Below are positions 54,401 through 63,000 of a stretch of DNA of 64,000 bases, in pieces; position 1 is the first letter of the stretch, and each line of letters begins with the position of its first letter. The position numbers and the translations under genes were made by a program. The notes beneath the pieces were generated by a model. The model worked only from the letters and a program-made list of their open reading frames with translations. It did no database searches and had not been told where the DNA came from. Source of the stretch: AAA164-E04 sp014239995 (GTDB lineage: Bacteria > Verrucomicrobiota > Verrucomicrobiia > Limisphaerales > AAA164-E04); contig JAQWLM010000121.1 of NCBI GenBank assembly GCA_029247315.1, forward strand, positions 1-64,000, in the 5' to 3' direction.

Positions 54401-57400
54401 GAACTCGAGGCATAACTCATAATCCTGCTCATAAGCTGACTTGTTGTTGGCAACAGCCAGATAGTAGCGTTGCCCGGGTTTCAGTACCGGAGATGCGAGT
54501 GTGCCAAGCTTGTTGGTTTCAGGATCGAAAAAAGTCATACCATCCACGGAAATCAGCATCCCCTCGCCTTCATTGACTCCATTGAAGTCTATGGGAGGCA
54601 ACATGTCGGGTGGTATTTCCCCTGTCGGAACACCCACGTGATCAAACCACATCTCGAGATCACCAGAACCCTTGAGCCAGTTGGTGGCCATGGTCGCAAC
54701 CCGGGGTACTTCAACCACGAAATAGTTAACCTCATCGACATCCAATTGACCGGCATAGCATTGCCCGTTGCGCAAGGTAACGGCCTGAACATTGGTATTG
54801 GCCAAACTCAGGAGCAATTGCCAATTCTGGAGCATCGGTAGCGGTTCCATGCCCCCATCACGGGTGTCGTTGATTTCCAGTGTCCAATCACCCATGGCAG
54901 ATTCACCCTTCAGTGATTCCAAAGGCTCCTCTGGCAGGAAGAATTTCACCGCGGCAGCGTCCCGTATCTCAATTTCATCCAGCGACATCGGTGGGCGGCC
55001 CTTGACATAAGTGAATTCGAGCAGTGTTTCAGGTCGTGCTGGCACAAATCGGACGGGGGTGTTACGTCGCCAGCGAATGGACCCATCAACCAATTGTGCA
55101 CGACGCCCATCGAGATAGACCACGCCAACGGATGATCCGCGTCCAGCCGAGGAACGGGTCGAATAGAACAAATCAACCTTGCGACCAGGCTCGGTAATGA
55201 CACTCGTGGCGATACGGGAACTGAATATGTTGAGGTAATTGCTTCCGTAAGGGGCAAAACGATCCAGGATACGCGTGCGACCAGCAACCACGTCCCAATT
55301 ATTGCCATCCGCGTCCGCACTGAAAGTAGTTCCAGCTGCATAAATGCCGGCACTTGCCTGCTCAAAGCCGCTCACAGGAGTCACGTTGACATTTGCATTG
55401 GTGGAAAAGGGCCCCTGGGCAAACTTGATCAAGGTATCTGAGTCCTCCAGATTGTCACTGAAACCACCATAGGAAATCTGCTGACCACTCCCCTGCCCGA
55501 AACCTGTCACGTCGGAAGTTCCTCGATTTTCGACCAACAGCACACGCGTTCCCTTGGGACTGACCAAATGCACACTCAGATCCGATAGCCTCGGATGATC
55601 GAGCCTCAGCCCAACTTTTGCCTCGGAGACGGCACGGGCGTCTGGAATGAAAATGGGGGATTCGGTTCGTCCAAAATCCAGGACAGGCACCTCGACCTCA
55701 TCAGGATAGAAAGGTTGTTCAGCATCAATGATCAGGTTTCTTTCGATGTCATAGGTCAGTCTGAAATTGACTACGTCGGGATTGGGATTGTAGATACCTA
55801 TGAAGTAACGCCCCGCATTCAGGGGCGGTATATCCCTGGGAGTCAGGGTCACACTGACAATACTCTCACCCTCCAGACCAAGGGTTCGCTTATCATACTG
55901 AGTTTGTGTCGGCAACTCTTCGTGCCTCAGGTAGAGATCGAGGGGAAGTTCAAACTCTGTCAAATTGGCTGTGAAAGCACTGGCGTCTGCCGGCACATCC
56001 ACGAAAAAGTAGGCAAATGTCTCGCCTTGGACAGAACTGACAACGCCCTCGTCACCGAGCAACTGGTTGGGAGTGGCTACCACCCTGAAACCGGACAGGG
56101 TCCCTGTCTGCCCAAGTGCGTTGTCCACCATGGTCATGAGCCAAACCCCGACTCCGTTTTCACCGATGAAATTGATCAGGTTGCCCGGTCCATCCGATGG
56201 TATGGAGTTGGCGAAGGAACCAAAGTCATCGTAGACGGCATCCAAAAACACAGCGCTTCCTTGGGGACTGAAGAGGGTATGGTTATTCAGCACAGCTGAA
56301 ATACCATTGTGTGAAATACTTCCTAACAAATCACCGATATCCTGATGTACCACTGTCTGCTCAACGGTGACGCTCTGGACGGTCAAACCATTCAAAGGAT
56401 TACCAATGGCAATACCCAATCCAGCCCCGGGATTGCCAGGTGTACCGTCGGGAATCACACCCTGGTTCAAGGGAATCCCCCTGAATACCCGGTTACCATT
56501 ATCATCGGTAAAATCAAACGGATCCTCCTGAGATAATCCAACAAAGGCGTATTGGGCGCCCTGATGATCCTCAGACTTAACCCCAACGTAATAGACCACG
56601 TCATCACCAAGTGGTTGATTCTCAAGCAAAACGACTTCAGTGCCTCCTTGATTCAGCGACGTATTGGCCCCGGCGACGGCAGCAGGGCTCAGGTCCATGA
56701 GGGATGGATCGCGCGAAACATAAAGGTCAATATCCGCCTCGCTCACGCGTGGACGCGCGAGGTCTGGAGGGAGAAATGTCACGAAGGCCACATTGGGTCC
56801 GTTGGTAAACCCGACATCATTGGTAGACGGAAGTGAGTTGGTGAACATGTAGAACTGCCACTGCTGGGAGAGTCCATCGACACTTCCCAGCAAAGGTGCG
56901 TTGGCACCAACACGATCCTCAAGACGTGGTATCCCGTTGGTGATGGCAATCACCGGAGGCAAAATCGGTGGAAGAGGTGTCTCGAGGTCCTTCAATTCAA
57001 AGGGCGATTCGAGTTCTGAATCATCCCCACTGCTGATGACCAGGGCGAAATCCTGCACCACGCCATCTGGATGGTCGAAAACCGCATTCACATTCACACG
57101 CCTCCCAATCACGGATACAACATAATTCGTGTTGAGAGGCCCGTTGATGTAGATATTTTCAACATTGTTGACCACGTCTGCACGCGGGATACTGTTGGAA
57201 GGTGACATTCGCGTGAACATGGAAGCCTCCCCAAAGTCGTTTCCGTAAAAAACCTCACCCGAAACTGCATTTGAAACCACCAGATCGAGGTCATTGACCA
57301 GCTTTATTCCTGCAGCGGGATTACCTGGTGGATCCGTCCATACGAGCGAAAACCTGAGGGGAAAAGCACGCGCCCCGTTGGTGGAAAGATTCAGGTTCCA

Positions 57401-59935
57401 GGAAACACTTTCACCCGTAGCCACGGCAAGATCCGGGGCCTGATCAAAAAACTGAACAGGGGAAGTTTTGTTATCTTCCGTCTCAAGAAACCGCATGGGG
57501 AGACTGTTGTTGAGGCTTGGCAAGCCCCATCCCTGGTAGTTCAACAAGGGATCCACCTGAAAATCATATACGGTTCCAGATGATCTTGAACCATTAATGA
57601 GTAATGCCTTCAGAAGAGCAGGACTGGGATTGTATCCATGCTCGGTAAGATGCTGCTGCATCAGAGCAAGGTGACCGGAGACAACCGGGGTCGCCATGCT
57701 TGTACCTGATTCCATTCGATAGTGAGGACCGAGTCCATCGTTGAGCATTTTCAAGCCTTCATAAAAACCATCACGCTCCTGCTCCGTCACAATGCTGGTC
57801 TCAAGATCAAACACCACTGAGGTTTCCGTGTCATTGCCTATGCTGATGAAATACACATTGCCGGCCACCAGGTTCAGGGGTTCCCCAGCGTCGGGTTTGA
57901 GGGTCACCTCACTTAGCCCTGCAAAATCATTCGTGTCAGGAAAACGGCCCAGCGCGACATATATTGGGAGGTCAGGCAAGGCGAAAGACGCATCCTCGTT
58001 GGGAAGCAGACGAATTCCAAGTTCGACACCATCGGAAGGAACAAATACGGCACTTGGCACGAGATCACCCGGGTTGATGGATATACCCTGACGGCGGTTG
58101 GTAGCAGTCTCACGAAGGTCTTCCGGATCTTCCCAATCCTTGCTGCGGGTGGAAACGACATACGTGCCTGGTGCAACAACATCCGGCTTGAAACGCCCTC
58201 CCTCTCCTTCAATGCCAATCCCAACATTGCCCCGTGAGGAAAAAGAGGCCACTTCGGTTGCCGAATCCGTTTCAGGTAGAAAAGCTTTCTCCATGATGGG
58301 TATTTCGTTCGTCTCAACGACACCCACCTCATTGGTGACCACTTGATCCATATATCCCACCACCACCTCGTTTGTTATGTAGCGAAGGCTTTCAATGGCT
58401 CCAACCGTGATGACATTCTTGGCAGTGGCCGGAGCAAGGATGCTACCCGGAGCCCCCCCGCGCCCACTCATGTTTCCATTACCGGCATTTCCAGCTGAGA
58501 AAACATACAGCATGGGTTGATCACCCTCGACAGACGGCAAGGCATCTCGAACAGCCGCGTCATAACTTGCGGAGGCAAGACCATATTCCTGTGATTCTGG
58601 GTAATTCCAACTGTTGTTGGAAATCATGGCATTGGTCCGGTTCTGGGTGATATAATTATACTCGGCGGCGGCAAACTGCAACTCGGTATCCGATTCCAAT
58701 GGACCGGTCAGTAAATCCAACTCCAGCGAGTATAATTCAGCCTCTGGCGCCATTCCGTGAAAATTGGCATTGGTGGCAGAGTTGATGATATTGGTCACCA
58801 CCGGCGAATTTGCCCCCGAGCTGACAATGATACCTGCCACATGTGTGCCATGGCCAGCGTCTCCAGAAAGAGAGGCGACACCGGGCAACTTGAAATCGGC
58901 CGCCGAAACCCGCGCATCAAAATCCGGGTGCCCCGAATCAACGGCCGTATCGTTGATGTTGATCAATATGCTCCTGCCCGACAATCCATGGTGGTTGTCA
59001 TTGGTCAAGTTGGTGCTGTCGGTATCGATGGCTGCCCGCACCCGTGTCAGATCACTGGACAAGGCACGATGAAACCATGGTTCAATCCATTGAACGAGAT
59101 CAAGGTTAGCAAGGGGCGTGAGGCTGCCAGGAAACGCATGCACCACATACTGTTCACCAAAAGGAGATGATGTGGCTTTAATGACTGCGAGCCCCAGATC
59201 TTCAAGTGCAACTTGCGCCAACTCCGATTCACCGGGAAAAACCGTCAGACTTAACATGGTGCCAGGAAGCAGCGCTGTCTGGTCCACCGCAGAGGGGAGG
59301 AGCCCCTCACTGATTTTAAAATAGGGAGCATAAGGTACGATACTTTGAACACCACTGCGGTTTTCCAGTTGAGTGAGAGCCTCGGGATCAACTCTGACCA
59401 GCCACGTGTTGTTGGGTATGTAGGAAACCTTGGTGGCACCCAGTGCTTCCATCAGAGGATGGGGAAGCACTTCATCGAAGTTTCTTTCCGTCTGGATGAG
59501 ATAGCTACGTGTGCGTTTTGGGGCTTGAAGGTGAGAGGGTATCGATAGTGGTCGACGAGAACGCGTATCCATCAAGGCATTGTTCAGAAGAATCGCATGA
59601 TTCAGGTGTGCCAGTTGATCCAGAGGCGATGCGGTATTGCGAAGCCGATATGGATGCTGTGGATCTTTGGGTATCGGAGACCTGTAGGCGGCAGAGACCT
59701 CCGTGTCCGATACGCTGGCATGCCGCGAATGTGTGTCCAATGCGGTGAGTAGTCGGTGACCAGCACCTCCCAATGTAGGAATGTGCACAGTCCCCTCTTC
59801 GGACTGCCCGGATCGTCCGCCCTCGACAGCCCTATTCTTCTGCTCCTGGACACGGTTACCCCACTGCCAAAAGCCGGCGCTGAGTGCCAGCAATACAATG
59901 GCAATGATTACCCAAGTTTTTGCGCTGAATCGCAT
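51446..59935 (-). CDS. Giant subtilisin-like serine protease with P, PPC and C-terminal repeat domains
   Basis: A 2829-residue protein, among the largest in the window. The N-terminus has an uncleaved-looking membrane helix (WVIIAIVLLALSAGFWQW). A propeptide-like region (about 140-295) is followed by an S8 catalytic domain: Asp329 (ININDTAVDSGHPDF), His362 (GHGTHVAG), oxyanion Asn483 (SAGNAG) and Ser746 (SGTSMATP), so it should be active. A long insertion lies between Asn and Ser. After it come proprotein-convertase P domains (GDLLGSISHNG; LSDLSVHLVSPKGT, the second interrupted), several pre-peptidase C-terminal (PPC) domains (for example YRFVVDPAAEEVTFTIDP), and six repeats of about 80 residues. 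It probably cleaves extracellular proteins or processes other giant surface proteins. It follows the right-edge gene by 72 bases and precedes the CII-like regulator by 47. Confidence 0.9.
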   Translation of the reverse strand: MRFSAKTWVIIAIVLLALSAGFWQWGNRVQEQKNRAVEGGRSGQSEEGTVHIPTLGGAGHRLLTALDTHSRHASVSDTEVSAAYRSPIPKDPQHPYRLRNTASPLDQLAHLNHAILLNNALMDTRSRRPLSIPSHLQAPKRTRSYLIQTERNFDEVLPHPLMEALGATKVSYIPNNTWLVRVDPEALTQLENRSGVQSIVPYAPYFKISEGLLPSAVDQTALLPGTMLSLTVFPGESELAQVALEDLGLAVIKATSSPFGEQYVVHAFPGSLTPLANLDLVQWIEPWFHRALSSDLTRVRAAIDTDSTNLTNDNHHGLSGRSILININDTAVDSGHPDFDARVSAADFKLPGVASLSGDAGHGTHVAGIIVSSGANSPVVTNIINSATNANFHGMAPEAELYSLELDLLTGPLESDTELQFAAAEYNYITQNRTNAMISNNSWNYPESQEYGLASASYDAAVRDALPSVEGDQPMLYVFSAGNAGNGNMSGRGGAPGSILAPATAKNVITVGAIESLRYITNEVVVGYMDQVVTNEVGVVETNEIPIMEKAFLPETDSATEVASFSSRGNVGIGIEGEGGRFKPDVVAPGTYVVSTRSKDWEDPEDLRETATNRRQGISINPGDLVPSAVFVPSDGVELGIRLLPNEDASFALPDLPIYVALGRFPDTNDFAGLSEVTLKPDAGEPLNLVAGNVYFISIGNDTETSVVFDLETSIVTEQERDGFYEGLKMLNDGLGPHYRMESGTSMATPVVSGHLALMQQHLTEHGYNPSPALLKALLINGSRSSGTVYDFQVDPLLNYQGWGLPSLNNSLPMRFLETEDNKTSPVQFFDQAPDLAVATGESVSWNLNLSTNGARAFPLRFSLVWTDPPGNPAAGIKLVNDLDLVVSNAVSGEVFYGNDFGEASMFTRMSPSNSIPRADVVNNVENIYINGPLNTNYVVSVIGRRVNVNAVFDHPDGVVQDFALVISSGDDSELESPFELKDLETPLPPILPPVIAITNGIPRLEDRVGANAPLLGSVDGLSQQWQFYMFTNSLPSTNDVGFTNGPNVAFVTFLPPDLARPRVSEADIDLYVSRDPSLMDLSPAAVAGANTSLNQGGTEVVLLENQPLGDDVVYYVGVKSEDHQGAQYAFVGLSQEDPFDFTDDNGNRVFRGIPLNQGVIPDGTPGNPGAGLGIAIGNPLNGLTVQSVTVEQTVVHQDIGDLLGSISHNGISAVLNNHTLFSPQGSAVFLDAVYDDFGSFANSIPSDGPGNLINFIGENGVGVWLMTMVDNALGQTGTLSGFRVVATPNQLLGDEGVVSSVQGETFAYFFVDVPADASAFTANLTEFELPLDLYLRHEELPTQTQYDKRTLGLEGESIVSVTLTPRDIPPLNAGRYFIGIYNPNPDVVNFRLTYDIERNLIIDAEQPFYPDEVEVPVLDFGRTESPIFIPDARAVSEAKVGLRLDHPRLSDLSVHLVSPKGTRVLLVENRGTSDVTGFGQGSGQQISYGGFSDNLEDSDTLIKFAQGPFSTNANVNVTPVSGFEQASAGIYAAGTTFSADADGNNWDVVAGRTRILDRFAPYGSNYLNIFSSRIATSVITEPGRKVDLFYSTRSSAGRGSSVGVVYLDGRRAQLVDGSIRWRRNTPVRFVPARPETLLEFTYVKGRPPMSLDEIEIRDAAAVKFFLPEEPLESLKGESAMGDWTLEINDTRDGGMEPLPMLQNWQLLLSLANTNVQAVTLRNGQCYAGQLDVDEVNYFVVEVPRVATMATNWLKGSGDLEMWFDHVGVPTGEIPPDMLPPIDFNGVNEGEGMLISVDGMTFFDPETNKLGTLASPVLKPGQRYYLAVANNKSAYEQDYELCLEFDADDVHIIDLTNQIPYSSTIPFTEDIEMQYYRYRTGSNVVNLDFELEPVNGDVNMVEKHGLPLPNLALFDQRSDFAGLQTEMLSITNIPPATILPGSYYIGVYNVEPSQTAVDYNIKVTETTVPYNIIRLTDGEAIDFTVGDNFASDDGVIDNYFMFEVASTNAAAARFEIVQTDGDAQFVLEKEALPSKDNHRLIREVFSERPGSGKMLVRTNESQPSLDGNWFLAVLNQRSEDLNFTIRASLETNMPPVITLTNQVWMTNTVAMKLEEHPEEMDFYRFVVDPAAEEVTFTIDPIMGGNDGNVDLLLKKGKLPSLVDQDATSSNPGDLSETIVLDATSKVVLSGGEWYVAVVNREASEQVTYRIRGSYQAELSIIPLEDGILFPNTIAGNLPNLPATPDLYYFDVDEESTETTFQLSNLENGQAGNVDLLLQFDVPPDLQNFDYASINPDTLDEMIRLNQDSVPRIKPGRWYLAVINRESSEVDYQIMADQSFPDQPTFIEVPSDLLFLGDQICITWESEMGKSYWLEGKVLEEDPVWDGLAGPIVASDLLSEYCLDLPVEHQFFRVVLRLENETPSAFIDPIVDLRSDSICVSWPASVGQSYQLQGRMNLLEGAWSDIIDITADSAAMEHCFESTTPYRFFRVEQTESSVEPILPSIEPALALLNGQLCISWDTEPNRAYVVQGREGLDQEDWVDLDTLVATSVSSDYCIELTSPYRFFRILVGALQEPTTGESFVEASLLLDGNQVCIQWNAESGRSYHIDGIPSLNTPIWNEIATVLASGKQAAYCLDLPTANRFFRVRMGMETTQPSPEPSITGYIDPRLVLSNDQVCLTWEPQGSSLYQVQGLEDLKNPDWEVLDTLSSSNEPLSYCLDLQGLHRLYRIAVIKSDTPIEDGAGVRHNTLASIEIDHVALDAGQVKLQWMAEPGSVCLISYADSLLGPWTNIPDKMTSSTGSYEFIDDGSMTGGLVSPRFYRVHLISSP
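51449..52905 (-). repeat. Six C-terminal ~80-residue repeats in the giant subtilisin
   Basis: Six coding repeats. Five share the pattern (I/V/L)C(I/V/L)xW near the start, xYxLQG, W, then (Y/H)C(L/F/I)(D/E)(L/S) and (F/Y)FRV at the end, so each has a Cys pair in fixed positions. The sixth keeps LQW and FYRV but its lone Cys is shifted. Confidence 0.8.
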
Positions 59936-60007
59936 ATCTGTAAAATTCCGAAATTTCCTGTCACCCTGCTACCCTGCGGAGCCCAATATCTCTTTGCTTC
60001 TGTCCCC

Positions 60008-63000
60008 TCAATCAAACGGTAGTACGGTTTCACTCTCCACGGTGGCCTGTAGATTGGTAATGGAACCATCAAACCTCACCACCCGCCGAAAGAGGTATTC
60101 ACCCGCAACCTGATAGTTCGTACAAATATTAAAAAGCCTGGGAGGTTCCGGATCCGTCCGTAAAGACTGCTCAGCCGGGCGCAAAGCCTGCCCGTAAGCA
60201 TAGATGGTTACCATCGGCTCATCTGCCTTGAGAAGGGAAAGAATCTGCTGAGGGATGCGCTCGTAAGCAAAGTCATCAATCCCAGATTGAAACTGAACCG
60301 GATCATTGCTGGCCAGAAAGGGAGACTGCAGGGTAAGGGCCGGAGCGGAGAGCACATCACCCAAGTGCTGGAACCTGCCATTGGGGAAAAAGCGCCGAAC
60401 CCCATTGATACCGAATGGTCCATTGACCATCTGCGACATGGGTGATGGCAATGATTGATTCTCAGGCAGGCCATTCAAACCTGCCGGCTCGATGGTTCGG
60501 GTTTGAAATTCAGCGAATTGCAAACCCTCCAGATCACGGGCCATCACATCTGCCGTGGGCGAGTTGGTCTGCACAACCACCCCCGAGAGCAGTGCTGACC
60601 AAGCTGCCAATCCAGGCTGATTGACTGAAAGCAGACCACGCGCAGCATTGTCATCGAGTGCCGTAGTGAATTGCTCCAGTATTTTCCAGTCGTTCGTCGG
60701 GTGTGTACCGACACTGCCAGACCAACGCAACCAGTTACGCCGGGCGACTGCCATCACATTAACGCGTGATCCGTCCACGGGCTGGGCCGCATCAGCTGCA
60801 TCGAAGAACCCGGTATTCGGATCCCCGGTGAGGGTCTGGAAAGGGAACCCCTCCGCCACGGGCGAACTGAGTTCTGGTAGATCAGTAATATTGAGAATAC
60901 GTCCAGCTCCATCCGTACCGATCGCCGACTTAAGGTAGACCGTCTGCCAAGGAGTCCCTCGATGCAAGCGCCCCAACCAACCAATGTTGGGGAAACGATT
61001 TGTTGGAAATTGCCAGTCATCGGATTGCCTGATGAGGGGATCCTTGAAGGCGATATTGTATTCGGAAATATCCCCACCGTTCCCAGTCGGCCAGGGTCGA
61101 TACCGCGCATTCATCAGGCCTATGTTGTGGATTCGATTGTTGAGGGGACGATCGGGTGGATCCACCAATTCACTTCGAGTGGCACGCCCCTCCAGATCCC
61201 TCAGATCGGTCGGAGTGTAATGTACCAGGGGATCATTGGCTTGCCAGGTGTTGTAGATGATCTTTTTCAGTGAGGGCGTGAACGGTACCTGGCGCACGAA
61301 GCTCTTTCTTGGATCGCTCAATCGCTGAAAACCAAGTGCCAATTGCTGCCCAGAGAGATATTTTGGAGGAAACCCCAGGAAAGTACGAAAAAGATCGATC
61401 GATTCCTCTCGATCTCGTCCGGTACCACGCGCACGAAAACTATTCCACAACTGCTGTGACACCGGTATTTCATCCAGAGAGGTAAAGATCTGATTGATCA
61501 CACCCTCGGTGGGAGCCGTGATCACATTGGCGTTACCAAGTCTGTTCGTCAGCCAAAACATGCGGTTGTCAGCACTGGATGAAGACACCGCCATACTCTG
61601 AGCACCCGCTGAGTACGCTCCCAGAAGTTCCTGAGTCACATCCATCTGGGTCACGAGGTTATCCAGATTAACATAATCGATCACCCTTCTGGTTTCCTCA
61701 TCCAGCATAATGCACTGGACGCGGTTGGTCATCGCAAGGCCAATCTGTGGTGTCGGGAAGATATTGCGGTCCGGGAAAAGATTCCCTGGCACAAACGCAG
61801 CCTCCACGAGACGACCCGTCACATGTTCGTAAATACTGTTGGTCAGGGTGATGAAGGTCTGCTGCATGGGAACAATAAACTCGTTTCCCTCCCATTCATT
61901 GACGCTCAGCAGGCGGTTCTGCACTGGCGCGAACCAATTGGAACGCAGCAGCATACCCCGTGTGTTGGTCACCACCATGCTGCACTGAACCTGTGCCTGC
62001 AAGCGCAGGGCCCTCGGGTAGTTTGATCTGTAGGAATTCCATGTTTCCAGGCCAAACATATTGGAAATGCCCATGACGATCATTTGATTTGTCTGCCAGA
62101 GATTCATGGGAGCGTTGGGGGCGGTCTTGTTGATCTCTAATTTGCGCGTGATTTCCATGGTGGTCAGCACCCCATACTCGTTAAAGTTAGGAAGCCCCTT
62201 CTTGGCTGCAACCACCCAGGGTATACCGAACACATTGTCATCCGCATTCAAGGCACTACGGTGAGAACTAAACCGCAGGTCACGGTAGGGTTTGCTCAGC
62301 TGTGCTGGGGCGTCATTGGTAACCTCAACAAAGTCGAAAATCGCAACCGATCCATCCTCCCTGACATTGTATCTTGGCCGAAACACCAAGGGAAAATGCT
62401 CCGTGTTACCTCCAGCAAATGTGCCCATGGGACGCATGGTAGTTACCGGGTCCGTCATGTTCGCAGCCAACTGAAGGAGTTGATGCACATTGGCGGTATA
62501 TTCATGCACACCAGGTGTCTTTTCGGGCCACACTTGTATGTTTGTCAGCGCGAAATTCCGGTTGACATAACTATCACCAACCATATGAAAATTAGTCCCG
62601 GGTATACTGAACTGCTGGCCCTGCGCATTCAATTGGGCCAGGGGCGGCGGATTGGTCGAAAGGTTTGCCATCAGCAAGCGCTGTGCAGAGAGCATGAATA
62701 ACTGACGAGGCTGCCAGTCGGTATAATTGGTCTGGTGATTGGAATGATTATTATAGTTGAGATGCAGCTTGTTTGTGCGCACTTCCCTCAGTTGAGGCAC
62801 CTCGTCCAACACCGCAAGTCGGTAGGACCGGGCCTGCGTATCCGGAATGGATGCGGTACCGAGCTGCGAAATCAGGCGGTAGTATGTGTAACGATCGTAA
62901 GTTGAAGTCTGCGCCAGACCGGGGATGCGCCCAATACGGTCCGAGACACTGTCACTGGATGCGGGAACACCTGATGCATTAGGTATTTTGTTCCCGTTAA

